Positions 42,250-53,620 of a DNA stretch of 64,000 nucleotides are shown piece after piece. The DNA comes from Leptasterias polaris. Lineage: Eukaryota; Echinodermata; Asteroidea; Forcipulatida; Asteriidae. Numbering within the stretch: position 1 is the stretch's first letter; each line of letters opens with the position of its first letter. Location: assembly GCA_037783415.1 (NCBI GenBank), contig JAZGTN010000228.1, positions 558,001 to 622,000 of the forward strand, given 5' to 3'. The translations under genes and the position numbers were made by a program. Below the pieces are notes generated by a model, which saw only the letters and a list, made by a program, of their open reading frames with translations, had not been told where the DNA came from and did not search any database.

Positions 42250-45200
42250 CTGCTGACTCTATTTTGGAAGACAACGGTTTCTGATCGAAAACGTCAATTC
42301 AAAAGAAGAAACAATTTATCTTCTAAGTCTCGAGTGCAAAAAACTAACAATATATAATTTGAAGTACTTCGAAATAGTGGTTGCTTGTTGGTACATCAGA
42401 AACAACAGTTTGGCACAACAATGACGACAAAACACTTTGTCAAACATGTCCAGTAGTCGAAATCTTTAACAAATTATTAAACACTGAGATTATACATTGT
42501 GAGATGTCGAATGTATTTTGATGACACCATTTTATTATCTGAACACCGCACAATGCTTGTCTTGTCTTTAGTACAGTAGGTCATTTGTAAACTATCAAAG
42601 TGAATTAGAAATCAAGTTTTCTGTAGAACTGTAAATACTTTGTTATAATAAAACCCATAACACGTACACCCCTCTGAAAAAAACCCAGCAGCAGCAACAA
42701 CTGACAAGCAAACACCCAAATATAAAAATCAAGATTAACTTTGATAACAACAAATCATTGTGAACATTAGGATTGTACCTTTACAGTTTTTGATTATTTG
42801 AATACTTCAGATTGTTTGTTGGTTCGTATAAAAACGAGTAGGCCTATGTTATACGCAAACTTTAAAAGTGATAAAGAAATAACGTTTATAGTAGAAATTG
42901 AAATGTTTCATTAAATCAAAATTGTACTTTTGAAGGCATTAAACTTCCGAACCAACAAACAAACAAACAAACAAACGCTCAAAAAAGCACCGAAACAAAC
43001 AAACAAACCGGCAAGACAGCTAGCTAGCCAAGAAAACAAACATCAACAAAGAAACACGTACATTTTACTGTACAATATTTTACTAAATATTACACATTTT
43101 AAAATTGTTAAATTCGTGTTGAACGTAATTTAAAAAAACCTTGTGTTCGTTATGTCACAAATATTGACAGCTGTGTTACGGTTTTATCAGGAGGGCGGAG
43201 GGGGTATTGCGCAATCATTTGCGATCGCAGTTTGGGTACACTCCATTTTAAAAATAGGTGATGACCAGCACAAAACAAAAATACATCATTGTGTACCTTT
43301 AATGTTCTCTCTTTAACAGCACCGAAAACATATTGTAAGAGCCTTTTCAATTGATGAGGTGCTTAGTTTTAAATAAAGTGCGTAAAAATATGACCCAAAA
43401 TGTTCCGTTGGTTTATTGCAGCGGCTTACGTGTATGAATGGGTCCAGGTGGGAATTTCATTACAAAACGTCTCCACTAAAATGGCTGCAAATATCGACAT
43501 AATGTGAGAAAAAAAATCGTTCATCCTCTGATTTATTTTTCGCTGAACGTAATATTTAAGGATAGATTTTTCATTCCTGAAAGTTTAAACAAAATCTCTC
43601 GGTACATTCTCTAGATATTTGACGATTTTTATTAAAAAAAAAAATTAACAATTGGTTTCAAACGATTCAAGTTTGTGTTCAAACGATCTCTGTTGACGGA
43701 CGGGAACATTTGCCGCAGGTAATTTTAATTCTGAGGCAACATACACATCTTAAACAGATATGTTATACATGTCGTTAACGTTAAATATATGTTGTTCATT
43801 AAATTGTTAAATTACTGAAGCAGTTGACAACGCAAACAAACAATTTACAAATGTTTTCTGGTGTAAAGATTTTGTGAATTTACAACATTTGAAGATAACA
43901 CTACCCTCTGATAAAATGGACTCGTCCAGGCTGTCTCAACGGCACGCAGCGGAGAGCAACCGCAATTCAAATAGTGCATACTGTGCATGCACGCACATCC
44001 GTTTGTACAATGGTTTTGTATGGGGAGCTTCGACCTGTCCACGGCGCAAGGGGTCGAATGAAGTGGCGCGCTGGTGGCGCTACTCCCCCCGGGTGTTATG
44101 CATGGGAAACAAAGAAAATTTGTCAGAGTTGAAATAGAAAATCGACGAAGTTTCAAAGTTCATCATTTTAGGATTGTTTTTGACCAATAATAAACTAGAT
44201 TACAAACGCTTCTCAAATTCGACATAAGATCGTAATATTCAATAAAATGTTCTATCGTAATAAGCATATATATATAAATGTATGTTTTATGTGACAGTTT
44301 GCTTCCATTGGCTATAACTACATAACAAGTAAAAACTAAGTAGACAATAAAAAACACTTATATTTACACTGAATACAATTACATTTACCATACAAAGAAA
44401 GAGACAACTGTTACTATAAGAAACACAATGCAGAGTAAGCATATTAAGGTTGGATAACCGTCAAAAGGAATAGTATTGTAAAGAAAATGGGTTCGAGTCC
44501 CATCCGAGTGTTGTGCTTAATGATTATTTTGCAAAGGAATCGAGAAATTACGGAGTATAAAGTGCGTATTACACACCGATGTAAAAGAAAAACCAAAAAG
44601 TACTCTGAATCTCCAATTACAAATTGACATTTAAAAACAAATATAAAAAAAAATTAATCAGAGTAACAACAAAAACTTCAAAAAAGGAAAACATAAATTA
44701 AAGAATTCGTGTGATTTTTTTAAAAAGAAAACTTGGGAACATAGTCAGTAGACAGTAATTAATATACACATTAGAACAAATTCAAATAGTTTTTCTATTC
44801 CCTCGATATAAATTTAACATCTTATTAATTAGGCAGACTTCCTGGAATGAAAGGCACAATCTAAGAGAGAAAGATACAATGAAGGGGGAAGAGAACACTA
44901 AAATATATATATTATATAAAAAAACTATAAATTAATTTAAAACATTAAAGCATAGGTATAAACAATTTCAGTAGAGAGGAAATTTAGCTAGAGAACTTCG
45001 AATTACTTGGTTTACTGAAACTTGTGAGGAAAAAATTGAAAGTAATGAAATATGAACAGAAGTATTAGTAGTAACAAGTTGATTTGAATTCAATACCAAC
45101 TTGAAACGTATCAATAAAAATAACAATTAATAGTTATTTTAATAGCATAGTTATTTTGGTGGCGTTTTCGAAAATTATTTACTGCTTAGAGCGCTGAAGT

Positions 45201-45769
45201 TCAAACTGGCATCTAGCGTTCTATTTTTCGGGGATTTAATCAAGAAAACAATTTAACAGCAGAACGAAATATGCTTATTTGTATCAAGGCAAAACTGGCT
45301 CTTATAGTTGCCAAATAAAATGAAATGCTTCTTTTATTACTGCAGTATGTAATAGTCTGTTATAGAAACAAATTGATTGGTCCAAAGCGATGCGAAACAA
45401 AACATATGCAGTAAAGATGTTTATTTAAACGTGAAACTCCGAAAACTGAAATTGATGAGTACCAGTTGGGAAAATAAATGAAAACGAAAATTTGAATGTT
45501 TTGACTTTACAATGCACGATATTATTAGATATAGATGATATAATGACTGTTACCTTGTATTACAAACTAGTTTACAAGCTTACAAGTTAGTTTTATGAAT
45601 CAAAAAGAAAATGTAATGTCCGTGTTGGATAACACGATCCCTCTTATGGGGTTAAACAGGATAACTATGACAGCTGAAGAATCAGAGTTTAACGCAGCCG
45701 GATACATTTTCTTTTCATTTGTCTTGTTGTAGTGTGTGTTTTTAATAGCTTAACCGATTATGATGTAAT
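42250..45769. other. 3' flank of the FREP gene and AT-rich intergenic DNA
   Basis: 42250-42660 is the probable 3' UTR. 42955-42975 and 42995-43008 are (AAAC)n microsatellites. 43900-44110 is a GC-richer patch (agtggcgcgctggtggcgct) with ORFs on both strands that I do not recognise. 44488-44512 has an isolated box-B-like word (gggttcgagtcccatccgag), perhaps a SINE remnant. The rest is AT-rich with no gene seen. Confidence 0.45.
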
Positions 45770-45850
45770 GATAGTAATAATAATACTCGGTTCTTATAAG
45801 TTATATAGCGCTTTATCACACCCCTAGGGGCGTATCAAAGCGCACAGTAT
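45770..45850 (+). mobile_element. Short interspersed repeat, same family as 6451-6570
   Basis: An ATA/AAT run followed by gttatatagcgctttatcac, acccctaggggcgtatcaaa and gcgc, matching the body of 6451-6570. Position in an unrelated place confirms dispersal. Confidence 0.7.
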
Positions 45851-46439
45851 TTTTTCCTGCAAGGTATGTGGAGCTACGTTTTGAAGTATGACACCTATTC
45901 CTTTACATAGCACCATGTAATGGTTTACAAGGTGCTGTGACGCAATATGTAATGTGTGTCCATGGATATAAGTATGTAAGGATGGGAAAGTATGGAATAC
46001 AAGAATACAATTATATGATATCATTATATGTCACATTTAGCATGAGATCGTTCTTGAAAGGAAAATGTCCAGTATAGTGACATTCAACACTCAACATCTA
46101 TTGATTGTTTCAAGTGAAAGTAAATATGTTCATTGTAATCTTGTAGTCAAGTATTTAGGTGCCTGCATGTTTAGCATTTGTGTTTGCATGTATTATTTCA
46201 TCACTGTTTTTAATTATGTTAGATGTGATGAGAGTTTGATATGTTAATCAAAATAACGCAATACAAATCTCTAATTATTATTAATATTAAAATTACTGAC
46301 TTGCCTAGCCTTATGTTACGGCTTTAATTTAAACATATCAGCCTATGGACACAGTTTCTATGTAAAATGGTTTGAGGAAAAGGCAACGTCCAGATTGAGA
46401 AAGCCTGGTACCACCCAACTCGTATAAAGGTTGGTTGGG

Positions 46440-46590
46440 GTCACCGTCTCACCGGTAACCATGTGACACTTTGTCCCGAATCCTGTTATACAACAGGTGT
46501 CTCTTTGGTGTCAGGATTTCAAATTTAATGATAACTTGTGACTAAAGCAAGTCAAGACAAGAACAATTATCAAATTACAGTTTGTTTTTT
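46440..46590 (+). repeat. Degraded relative of the 13.4-13.9 kb foldback arm
   Basis: aaccatgtgaca, aggatttcaaatttaatg, ataacttgtgactaaagcaa and caagtcaagac follow the same order as the right arm at 13800-13900 (aaccatgtgacatagc, gaattcaaatttaagcgg, taacttgtgactaaacaag, tcattg). Diverged, ends not fixed. Confidence 0.55.
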
Positions 46591-47156
46591 CCAATGACGA
46601 GTTTATAGTGTATTTCCTTATGAAAATTTGTTTGGGTTTTTTTTCCTCCAAAGGAAAGAGAAAATCATATCACTGTCAAAATCAATGTTACGAAGGAGTA
46701 AAGACATTGGTTGATTATGTCAGAACGCAAAATAATGTTTGATTGATGAAATGTTCGTTGTTGGAACGATTTAGAATTCAATTTACGAAAACAATTTTTA
46801 AGTATACATTCCCCATGGAAATTTAGTCAAAATCTGTACCTTTAAGAATGTAGACTGTGTCAACAATATTGTATGTGGTAGTGTCAGTACAGGTTTATTA
46901 AATGTTTAATATCTCAATGTTAATGATCTGGAAACTATGGCTTGCTATTTGGGTCGCTTTGACAATTTTAACTATATGTATGGGCTGTGCAGCCGTCCAT
47001 GTATGCGTTAGTAGTAGTACGATATGTATTTTGCTTGCTAATTATAGCTTGAACATTTTGTTGCATTTTATCATTTCCTTTTGTGGACGCTTTACCTGAG
47101 ATAATTAAGTAAACATTAATATATCTATATATTTCTAAAAGCTAGCTGTGTACTGT
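46591..47156. other. Intergenic stretch
   Basis: No supported gene. ORF 46902-47099 encodes a hydrophobic peptide without family resemblance and is probably chance. Confidence 0.35.
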
Positions 47157-47628
47157 ATTGTAGCGGTATAAATTTCAGAGGTCGAACGATATTGAGTCTA
47201 GATTGAAAGACTGTCCCATGACGTAATGTTTCATTTCGATTGACTGGAACATTACTGGCCAGTCCAAGTCACTGACGATTGCGTGTAAGGATCGTTTTAG
47301 TGCGTGATTGGTCAGCTTGAAGTTGTACGTTAATCACTGTTCCTGGACTTTTGCGTTGGACTGTTTTTTCTATAAAATGAAACTTCTTCTCTTAGTTAAG
47401 ACAGAATCGACGAATCAAGAAATGTGAAAATTTGGGAGTCTGGAGATAATATTAAGAGTGCTTATGTCGTAATGATTGTAACCATTGATTGATGGTAACT
47501 CGTGAGCATAATGAATTAATAAAGGCGTTTGACCACTGCAGCTTGAAGACAGTCTCCGTCGTCTGTATTACTAACGTCTCGTTTCGGGTGAATGGTACCC
47601 AGGGTTAAAAACACATAGGTCCCGCTTG
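47157..47628 (+). repeat. LTR-like segment (possible solo LTR)
   Basis: Starts tgtagcgg, has a TATA-like ctataaaatg at about 47371, a polyadenylation word aataaag at about 47518 and a following cagtctccgtcgtctgtatt tract. It ends near gatcacaaca. This ordering (TATA, about 150 bp, AATAAA, short tail) is LTR-like. I see no target duplication and no internal region, so this is tentative. Confidence 0.35.
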
Positions 47629-48300
47629 TGATCACAACAATTCCAAGCTAAAATAGTCCACCCTCCCCTCCCATGTAAGCTGAGGTTCATCCCGCTGTCC
47701 TTATTCCCATCCTGTTCTTGGTCCAGTGTTTGACGAGAAAACCTTGGTGTGGTGGCCTACCACTGCGGGAATCAACACCACAGTGCCGACGCTACCATTG
47801 GTATTCGGGGAATCATAAATCTGACGTCACAGTACAGTAGGGCATTATTATTAAGCTATTGTCTAAAAACTATGTTTGGAGAAAATAAACCAGGGTAATA
47901 TCCAAAAGTGAACAAACGCTAAGCTTAGGTTTATGTTGAACTTTACTTGTAAAGTTTCAAGAAAGCTGATGAAAGCATTTTAATGTGATTGTTTAGAAAG
48001 TTTAATTACATAGAGCAGGAAGTCTAAGGTAATATCAGGAAGAGAGGCGTGTAATATTGTCGTGACTCAGTCTTATGCTTATTCGATGTAGTCGAGTATT
48101 CGATGTAGTCGAATAGTCTTACCCTCAGCAAATACGCAAACAAATTGGAGTAAACGAAAACACTCACTATTAAAAAATGCTTTAATGATTTGAACGGGAA
48201 GTTCGTTGTTGGAACACAAATTATTACGATTTAAAACATTGATTATTTCTAATTAAAACAAATTGTAAGTTTATATTAGTATAAATTGAAATTGTTGTAA
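47629..48300. other. Intergenic stretch
   Basis: No gene seen. A short direct duplication, tattcgatgtagtcga, lies at about 48080-48112. Confidence 0.35.
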
Positions 48301-48309
48301 ATCCTAAAC

Positions 48310-48398
48310 ACTGACCCTGACCAACCCTAACAAACCCTTAATAAACCTCTAATAAACCCTAACTGTAACCCTTACCCTAACCCTAACCCTAACCCTAT
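48310..48398 (+). repeat. Interstitial telomere-like repeat (CCCTAA)n
   Basis: Degenerate (aaccctaac, aaacccttaat) for about 60 bp, then a purer run, taccctaaccctaaccct, at 48372-48395. Confidence 0.9.
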
Positions 48399-48599
48399 GG
48401 AAAGCCATAACTGCAAATCAAACTAGTCATTAAGTGTTTGTCGACAAACACAAAGCTGTTCCGTGTTTTTTGCTTTGATTAAGTGCTTCAAAGCGTTAAA
48501 GTCGGTCTGATTTCAAGATAGAAGACTTTTGACCTTTTGACAGGCCCCTTTTCAACTAAGTGTGCCTAAAAACTTAAACCTGGTCTTCATTCTGATACT

Positions 48600-49640
48600 G
48601 ATTCGAAATGAGCTTTTAAACCAGAAATAAAGGTCAACATGGGGTCGTGGTAACCCTTGTCTAACATTTAATGCTCAAAGGGTTTATAACTGAAAAGAAA
48701 TTGAAAAACGGTTGTGTAGTTCTTGACATATAGTCCCACTTCCGGTTGACCAGAAGTAAAGGTCAACATGGGGTCACGGTTACCCAATGATAATCCCCAA
48801 TGCCCAAGGAGTCTATAACTGAACAAAATGCAAATAGGTTGTGTAGTTCTTGAGATATGGTCCCACTTCCGGTTGATCTGGAAGTAAATGTCAACATGGG
48901 GTCGCGGTTACCCAAGGCTAATCTCCCAGGCCCAATGAGTATATAACTGAAAAAAGTTTGAAAATTGGTTGTGTAGTTCTTGAGATATGGTCTTACTTCC
49001 GGTTGACCCGGAAGTAAAGGTCAACATGGGGTCACGGTTACTCAAGGCTAATCTCCCATGCCCAAGGAGTCTATAACTGTAATAAGTTTTGAAATCGGCT
49101 GTGTAATTCTTAAGATATGGTCCCACTTCCGGTTGACCTGGAAGTGAAGGTCAACATGGGGTCACAATTACTCAAGGCTATTATCCCATGCCCAAGGAGT
49201 CTATAACTGAAATAAGTTTTAAAATCGGCGGTTTAATTCCTAAGATATGGTCCCACTTCCGGTTGACCCGGAAGTAAAGGTCAACATGGGGTCACGGTTA
49301 CCCAAGGCTAATATCCAATGCCCAAGAAGTCTATAACTGAACAAAGTTTGAAAATCGGTTGTGTAGTTCTTGAGATAGGGTCCCACTTCCGGTTGACCCG
49401 GAAGTAAAGGTCAACATGGGGTCACGGTTACTCAAGGCTAATATCCAATGCCCATTAGGAGTCTATAACTGAAAAAAGTTTGAAAATCGGCTGTGTATTT
49501 CCTAAGATATGGTCCCACTTCCGGTTGACCCGGAAGTAAAGGTCAACATGGGGTCAAGGTTACCCAAGGCTAATCTCCAATGCCCAAGGAGTCTATAACT
49601 GAAAAAGGTTTGTGATCGGGTGTATACTTCTTGAGATATG
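48600..49640 (+). repeat. ~130-bp satellite array, 8 units, with DR5-like and ETS-like words
   Basis: The landmark tataactga recurs at 48685, 48814, 48942, 49072, 49202, 49332, 49463 and 49593. Each unit carries cccacttccggttgacc, ggaagtaaaggtcaac and atggggtcacggttac, then gcccaaggagtc. In most units AGGTCA-acatg-GGGTCA is a direct repeat with 5-bp spacing, and in several ACTTCCGG-ttgac-CCGGAAGT is a perfect inverted repeat. Reading frames are broken between units, so it is not coding. Confidence 0.9.
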
Positions 49641-50090
49641 ATAGAAACAAGTTTGGCTAATTAAATATTCATACCTCTCCTCCTGTCCACAATAAACATT
49701 GGGTATAAACAACACCGGTCCTTTTTCAGTTGTCTTACCCTGATGATTGACGAGGTTTCTTCTTTTTGGATGTGTCTTCATCTGTTTTTTGTGGCGATCC
49801 TTTTTGACATTGAACGGTGTGGATGTTTACATACATATTATGTCGCGAGAGGTAGAGAATGGTTTATTACATGGTGTTCATCTGATATGCTTACCAGGCC
49901 ACTGGCTACGGCACCAGCCGAACTACTGTTCATCGCGCGTGTTTTATTGCAAGAACAACTCTTAATAGAGGTAAGGAACACCTCCAAACAGTAAACTTTC
50001 TTGAGATTTGAAGGCAACGTGTCCCTTTAACGTACACGCCGACTTAACAAATGGCGAAAGTGGCACGCAGTAGCAGGAGCTTATGTCGTT
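49641..50090. other. Spacer between satellite and non-LTR element
   Basis: Two overlapping plus-strand ORFs (49743-49994) are not recognised. No other feature seen. Confidence 0.35.
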
Positions 50091-50310
50091 GGTTTTGATT
50101 TGATTTGAATTGGTTTATTAGAAACATTCCATCGCGGCCAAGGGCCGAATTGCGAAATCTTTAACAATATGAAAAAACAACCAGCAAATACAAAGACTGG
50201 TTCAAAAATGCAGATAAATAAACATGAAGTATCAACAGCGTGCATACTCAGTAATTTGAAAAAGAGGGGGGTCTGTTTCCAACATTGCTCTTATTGGTTA
50301 GGGAAACTGT

Positions 50311-52200
50311 TTAGCAGCCGAACCAAGTAAGGGACTGTGCTCTTTTTGTAGCGCTCTGTTTTGCAGCGAACTTACAACCATTGCGCAGTGATCTCTGGTG
50401 GGAATCTGCCCGAGTTGGAGGTAGCCAGTCATGGAACCGGGAGGAAGGTAGACTTAACTCTCTGGCAAACTTAAAACAAAGGTTTTGTCTACGATTCTCA
50501 AGAGTGTTGAGGTTAAGAACCTGGAGGGCGTGATCATAAGATTTGTAAGCAGGCCCAAGCATGAGGCGGCATGCGCGTTTCTGGATGCTCTCAAGTTGGA
50601 TCCTATTTGATGAGTCAAAACCAGAGTGCCACACAGGTGCGCAGTACTCCAGTGCTGGTCTGACGTAGGAACAAAAAATAATCTTCAAGTCACCAATTGG
50701 CAACTTAAATCCTTTAAGGATTCGAAGCATATGCAGCCTCATGCTTGCGCGCTTAGTGATTTCATTAACATGACATGTCCATTTCAGATTGTTCTGCACA
50801 TATACTCCAAACAACTTCATAACCTGCACTTCAGTTATTCTTTGACCATTGAGTTCTACCCTGGGGCAAGGTGGGCTGGTCCGCATGAAGTTAATATGCA
50901 TTACTGCCCATTTGCTTGGATTGAGTTTCATGTTATTGATGTCTGTCCATTGTTGAAGGTCATCGGCACTATTTTGAATGGTTGCAATGTTATACCATGC
51001 CCGATATGGGGCAGAGGGAGGCCCCCCCAAACTAACCCTAACCCTAACACACTCTTCCCTCTTGTATACAGAAGCACCCCCCCTAAAATTCTCAAAAGAA
51101 TTCCTGAGATTCCCAGAACACAATGAAGACACAATAGAGGGGGGGGCCTCCCTCTGCCCCATATCGAGCAGCAATTGTGCAATGTCACTCGCCTTCCTGC
51201 ATTCCAGTATTGACAGATCGTCCACATATTTCCAGTACCGGTTCCTGCTCCCTTGGCACGCATCGTTGATCAAGCAAAGAAAGATGAGCGGACCCAGACG
51301 TGTTCCCTGGGGGGTACCAGCGTGCACTTTCTTCCAATCAGAGAGCGCCAATTTGTACTTAACGCACTGCTCCCGGTCCTTAAGGAAATAGCATATCCAT
51401 GCCACGGCAGCTGGTTGGACATTCATCTCGATTAATTTGGAGATAGCAAGGTTGTCGTCGATGCGGTCGAATGCCTTGGAAAAATCTGTTGTCAGTAGCG
51501 TTGAGGTTGACTTGGGTTTATCGGCATTAGCTTGTATCGTGTTGAGAACATCAATTAGGTAATGTGCCGTTGACATCCCCTTTCTGTTGCCAAACTGTGA
51601 TTCATCAATTGAGTCCTCCATGTCAGCCATTGTCCATTTGGCCACAAACTTTTCAGCTACTTTTGAAAAGTGATCCGTTAGCGACACAGGTCGGAGATTG
51701 TCAATAGTGGGCTGTGGTGTTTTTGGAACTGGCACCACGTATGCACGTTTCCAGCATTTTGGAACAACCGCTTGTTGAAATGACGAATTTAGAATATTAC
51801 ACAATGGTATGGAGAGCTCATATGCAAATTGATTAATCAATCGAGCAGGGATCCCATCTGGTCCTGGGGCTTTGCGATTCTTGACGCCAATCAGCTCTCT
51901 AAAAACATCCCATGGTTGTAGAAGGGTTAAGGGTTTAACAGCAGGGAGGTATGGTGGAAGTGTGGATGTGTCAAGCTTTGGTATGTCACTTGCGATGTTG
52001 GTGAAGAACGCATTAATCTCATCGGCACATCCAGCAAGGTCTGATGGATCTATTCCAGGAACGCTCACTGATGGTGACTCTGTCTGGCCGCTTGTCATGG
52101 ACTTGATATGCCTGTACCACTGTGCTGGGTTAGATTTGTTAAACCTTTGGACACGATTGACATAATAGTCAGCTTTAGCAGCTTCAATTTGTCGCTTCAC
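50311..52200 (-). CDS. Non-LTR reverse transcriptase ORF with in-frame MITE insertion
   Basis: 629 residues on the minus strand. RT motifs in order: DVFRELIGVKNRKAPGPDGI, NLRPVSLTDHFSKVAEKFV, QFGNRKGMSTAHYLIDVL, TDFSKAFDRIDDNLAISKL, GTPQGTRLGPLIFLCLINDA and catalytic YVDDLS. Residues about 340-404 (LLLDMGQREAPP ... PPSAPYRAWYNI) are translated from the MITE plus its duplicated target. After it the family sequence resumes (QNSADDLQQWTDINNMKLNP), then LFGVYVQNNLKWTCHV and VRPALEYCAPVWHSGF. The insertion adds 195 bp, exactly 65 codons, and has no stop in this orientation, so the frame is kept. The start lies downstream of a frameshift that separates it from the endonuclease. Function of the interrupted enzyme is doubtful. 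Confidence 0.88.
   Translation of the reverse strand: MKRQIEAAKADYYVNRVQRFNKSNPAQWYRHIKSMTSGQTESPSVSVPGIDPSDLAGCADEINAFFTNIASDIPKLDTSTLPPYLPAVKPLTLLQPWDVFRELIGVKNRKAPGPDGIPARLINQFAYELSIPLCNILNSSFQQAVVPKCWKRAYVVPVPKTPQPTIDNLRPVSLTDHFSKVAEKFVAKWTMADMEDSIDESQFGNRKGMSTAHYLIDVLNTIQANADKPKSTSTLLTTDFSKAFDRIDDNLAISKLIEMNVQPAAVAWICYFLKDREQCVKYKLALSDWKKVHAGTPQGTRLGPLIFLCLINDACQGSRNRYWKYVDDLSILECRKASDIAQLLLDMGQREAPPSIVSSLCSGNLRNSFENFRGGASVYKREECVRVRVSLGGPPSAPYRAWYNIATIQNSADDLQQWTDINNMKLNPSKWAVMHINFMRTSPPCPRVELNGQRITEVQVMKLFGVYVQNNLKWTCHVNEITKRASMRLHMLRILKGFKLPIGDLKIIFCSYVRPALEYCAPVWHSGFDSSNRIQLESIQKRACRLMLGPAYKSYDHALQVLNLNTLENRRQNLCFKFARELSLPSSRFHDWLPPTRADSHQRSLRNGCKFAAKQSATKRAQSLTWFGC
50991..51177 (-). 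mobile_element. 187-bp telomere-cored MITE, family T, copy 2 (8-bp TSD)
   Basis: Inverted relative to copy 1 (13546-13731) and almost identical. Flanked by TGCAATGT at 50983-50990 and 51178-51185, a perfect 8-bp duplication. It carries aaccctaaccctaacac in its centre. The host sequence on either side is continuous RT coding sequence, which proves insertion. Confidence 0.93.
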
Positions 52201-52207
52201 TTTGTTC

Positions 52208-53542
52208 TTAAGTTGGTGCCATCTGGCAGTATCGTTGTCTGCGAACGCAGTTTTGTCGCTCCTTGATTAAACACTTGATTGCTGGCGTCATCCACGGTTT
52301 GTCTTGATCATGTATTTGAATTGTCTTTTTAGGGAAGTATGTTTCTATCATTGGTAGCAGGATACTGTAGAAGTGATCACACTTAGCATCTACATTTTCA
52401 GCTTCAAAGACATTCGACCAATCACACGTGAGAAGCTTTGCACCAAACTCCCGGATGGCACTATCTCGCATTGGTCGTGTTACTCTTTTGCGCGTAAGAT
52501 TCGGTTTGGAGATGGTGCCTGGAATGGGGGACCACAGAACTGTGCAATGGTCACTTGCTCCCAGTGGTGACATGACGGATGGAGTATTGTAGTGAGTACT
52601 GAAGTTAGTTATGTTTTTGTCCAAGATTTGTCCTCCCCTTGTTGCCTTGTCAACGACTTGCACGAAATTCCTATCGGATAGTAAATAGTTTGTTTCGAGG
52701 TCGTTGAAGTCTCCCATAATTGCAAACCCAACGTCAGGATGATGAGATGAGATGGCATCAGTTGTTTGTAGGATATGGTCTATTAACTTTTCCTCATTGT
52801 CGTTGTTTGGTGGGTGGTATACTGCTGCTATTACCAAGAAGGAGATTGATCTTGGAAGCTTAGTTGGATGTACTTTGACCCAAATAATGTCTAAGTCATC
52901 GGGGACATCGACTCCAGTAAATAGTTGAGGCTTTAATGAAGAATTGGCATAAACTGCAACACCACCACCCCGCCTCCGACTTCTTGACCTTTCAAACAAC
53001 CTGAAGTCCGGGATTGATACATATTCATGGGGGAGATCTGATCTGAACCAAGTCTCGGTGACTACTGCAACATCCACATCCAAATCCAAAACAGAAGAGT
53101 GAAATTCATCAAACTTGTTATTCAGTGAGCGAGCGTTAGTTAGGAAAAAACATGGGAATCTGAAAGGGCGCCGAGATGGGCTTGTCATGTTCACGGTTGT
53201 TAGCAGATTTGTAGGGCGTACATTTTGTGACTTAGTAGTCGGTCGGATGTCAATCAAGTTCCCGATCTTTCGGGTTCGAGTATTGATCCTTGTCTGTCTG
53301 TTGCTTTGTATAACTGGAATTGAATGGTGAGATTTGTCAAAAGAACGAATACCTCTTCTTGTGGGTTTGACGCAGCTTATTCCACAATGCACGATTGTTT
53401 GGTATACGTCAGCAGGCACACTAGCTCTGGAACACTGTGCTCTGATGGTCAAAAGCTCCTTATTGGAGTATGACAGTAGTGTAATTGTACACAGGATAAT
53501 GGTGGCCGTGGTTACAATGCTGAAAGCCATCAGCCAAGACAA
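52208..53542 (-). CDS. Non-LTR apurinic-like endonuclease ORF
   Basis: 444 residues. The N-terminus has a hydrophobic segment and a basic Arg/Thr-rich stretch. The endonuclease core follows: FFLTNARSLNNKFDEFHS, VAVVTETWFRSD, RRGGGVAVYANSSL, VIAAVYHPPNNDNEEKL, AIMGDFNDLE and SPLGASDHCTV. These contain the N, E, D-x-N and S-D-H positions of APE-type endonucleases that nick target DNA. The C-terminus (KPWMTPAIKCLIKERQNCVR) is the usual linker to RT. The frame then ends early by a frameshift; the RT ORF begins 8 bp further on. In family members the two are one polyprotein. Confidence 0.85.
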   Translation of the reverse strand: MSWLMAFSIVTTATIILCTITLLSYSNKELLTIRAQCSRASVPADVYQTIVHCGISCVKPTRRGIRSFDKSHHSIPVIQSNRQTRINTRTRKIGNLIDIRPTTKSQNVRPTNLLTTVNMTSPSRRPFRFPCFFLTNARSLNNKFDEFHSSVLDLDVDVAVVTETWFRSDLPHEYVSIPDFRLFERSRSRRRGGGVAVYANSSLKPQLFTGVDVPDDLDIIWVKVHPTKLPRSISFLVIAAVYHPPNNDNEEKLIDHILQTTDAISSHHPDVGFAIMGDFNDLETNYLLSDRNFVQVVDKATRGGQILDKNITNFSTHYNTPSVMSPLGASDHCTVLWSPIPGTISKPNLTRKRVTRPMRDSAIREFGAKLLTCDWSNVFEAENVDAKCDHFYSILLPMIETYFPKKTIQIHDQDKPWMTPAIKCLIKERQNCVRRQRYCQMAPT

Positions 53543-53620
53543 TCAGGGCCACTCAATAAGAAAAAGCACCGGCACCAAGAGTTTTCGAGCATGAGCAGGA
53601 ACTGGTCCAAAATGACTTCC

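Larger units (their letters stand above)
50092..53620 (-). mobile_element. Near-complete CR1/L2-like non-LTR retrotransposon
   Basis: Minus-strand order: endonuclease ORF (53542-52208), RT ORF (52200-50311), about 215 bp of 3' UTR, and a tail of repeated attcaaatcaaatcaaaacc type (50092-50112). APE-type endonuclease plus RT without RNase H fits the CR1/L2/Rex group. Two lesions are seen: a frameshift near 52210-52245, and insertion of the telomere-cored MITE at 50991-51177. Any ORF1 upstream of 53542 is not obvious, so the copy may be slightly 5' truncated. Confidence 0.85.

Noticed and set aside
43845..44156. Gene on either strand in a GC-richer patch
   Set aside because: Overlapping ORFs on both strands with no recognisable domain. 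GC content alone explains the lack of stops.
46902..47099. Small membrane protein
   Set aside because: Hydrophobic AT-rich ORF with no family resemblance, conserved copy or splice context.
48908..49126. Coding sequence in the 130-bp satellite
   Set aside because: The unit length is not a stable multiple of three and frames break between units.
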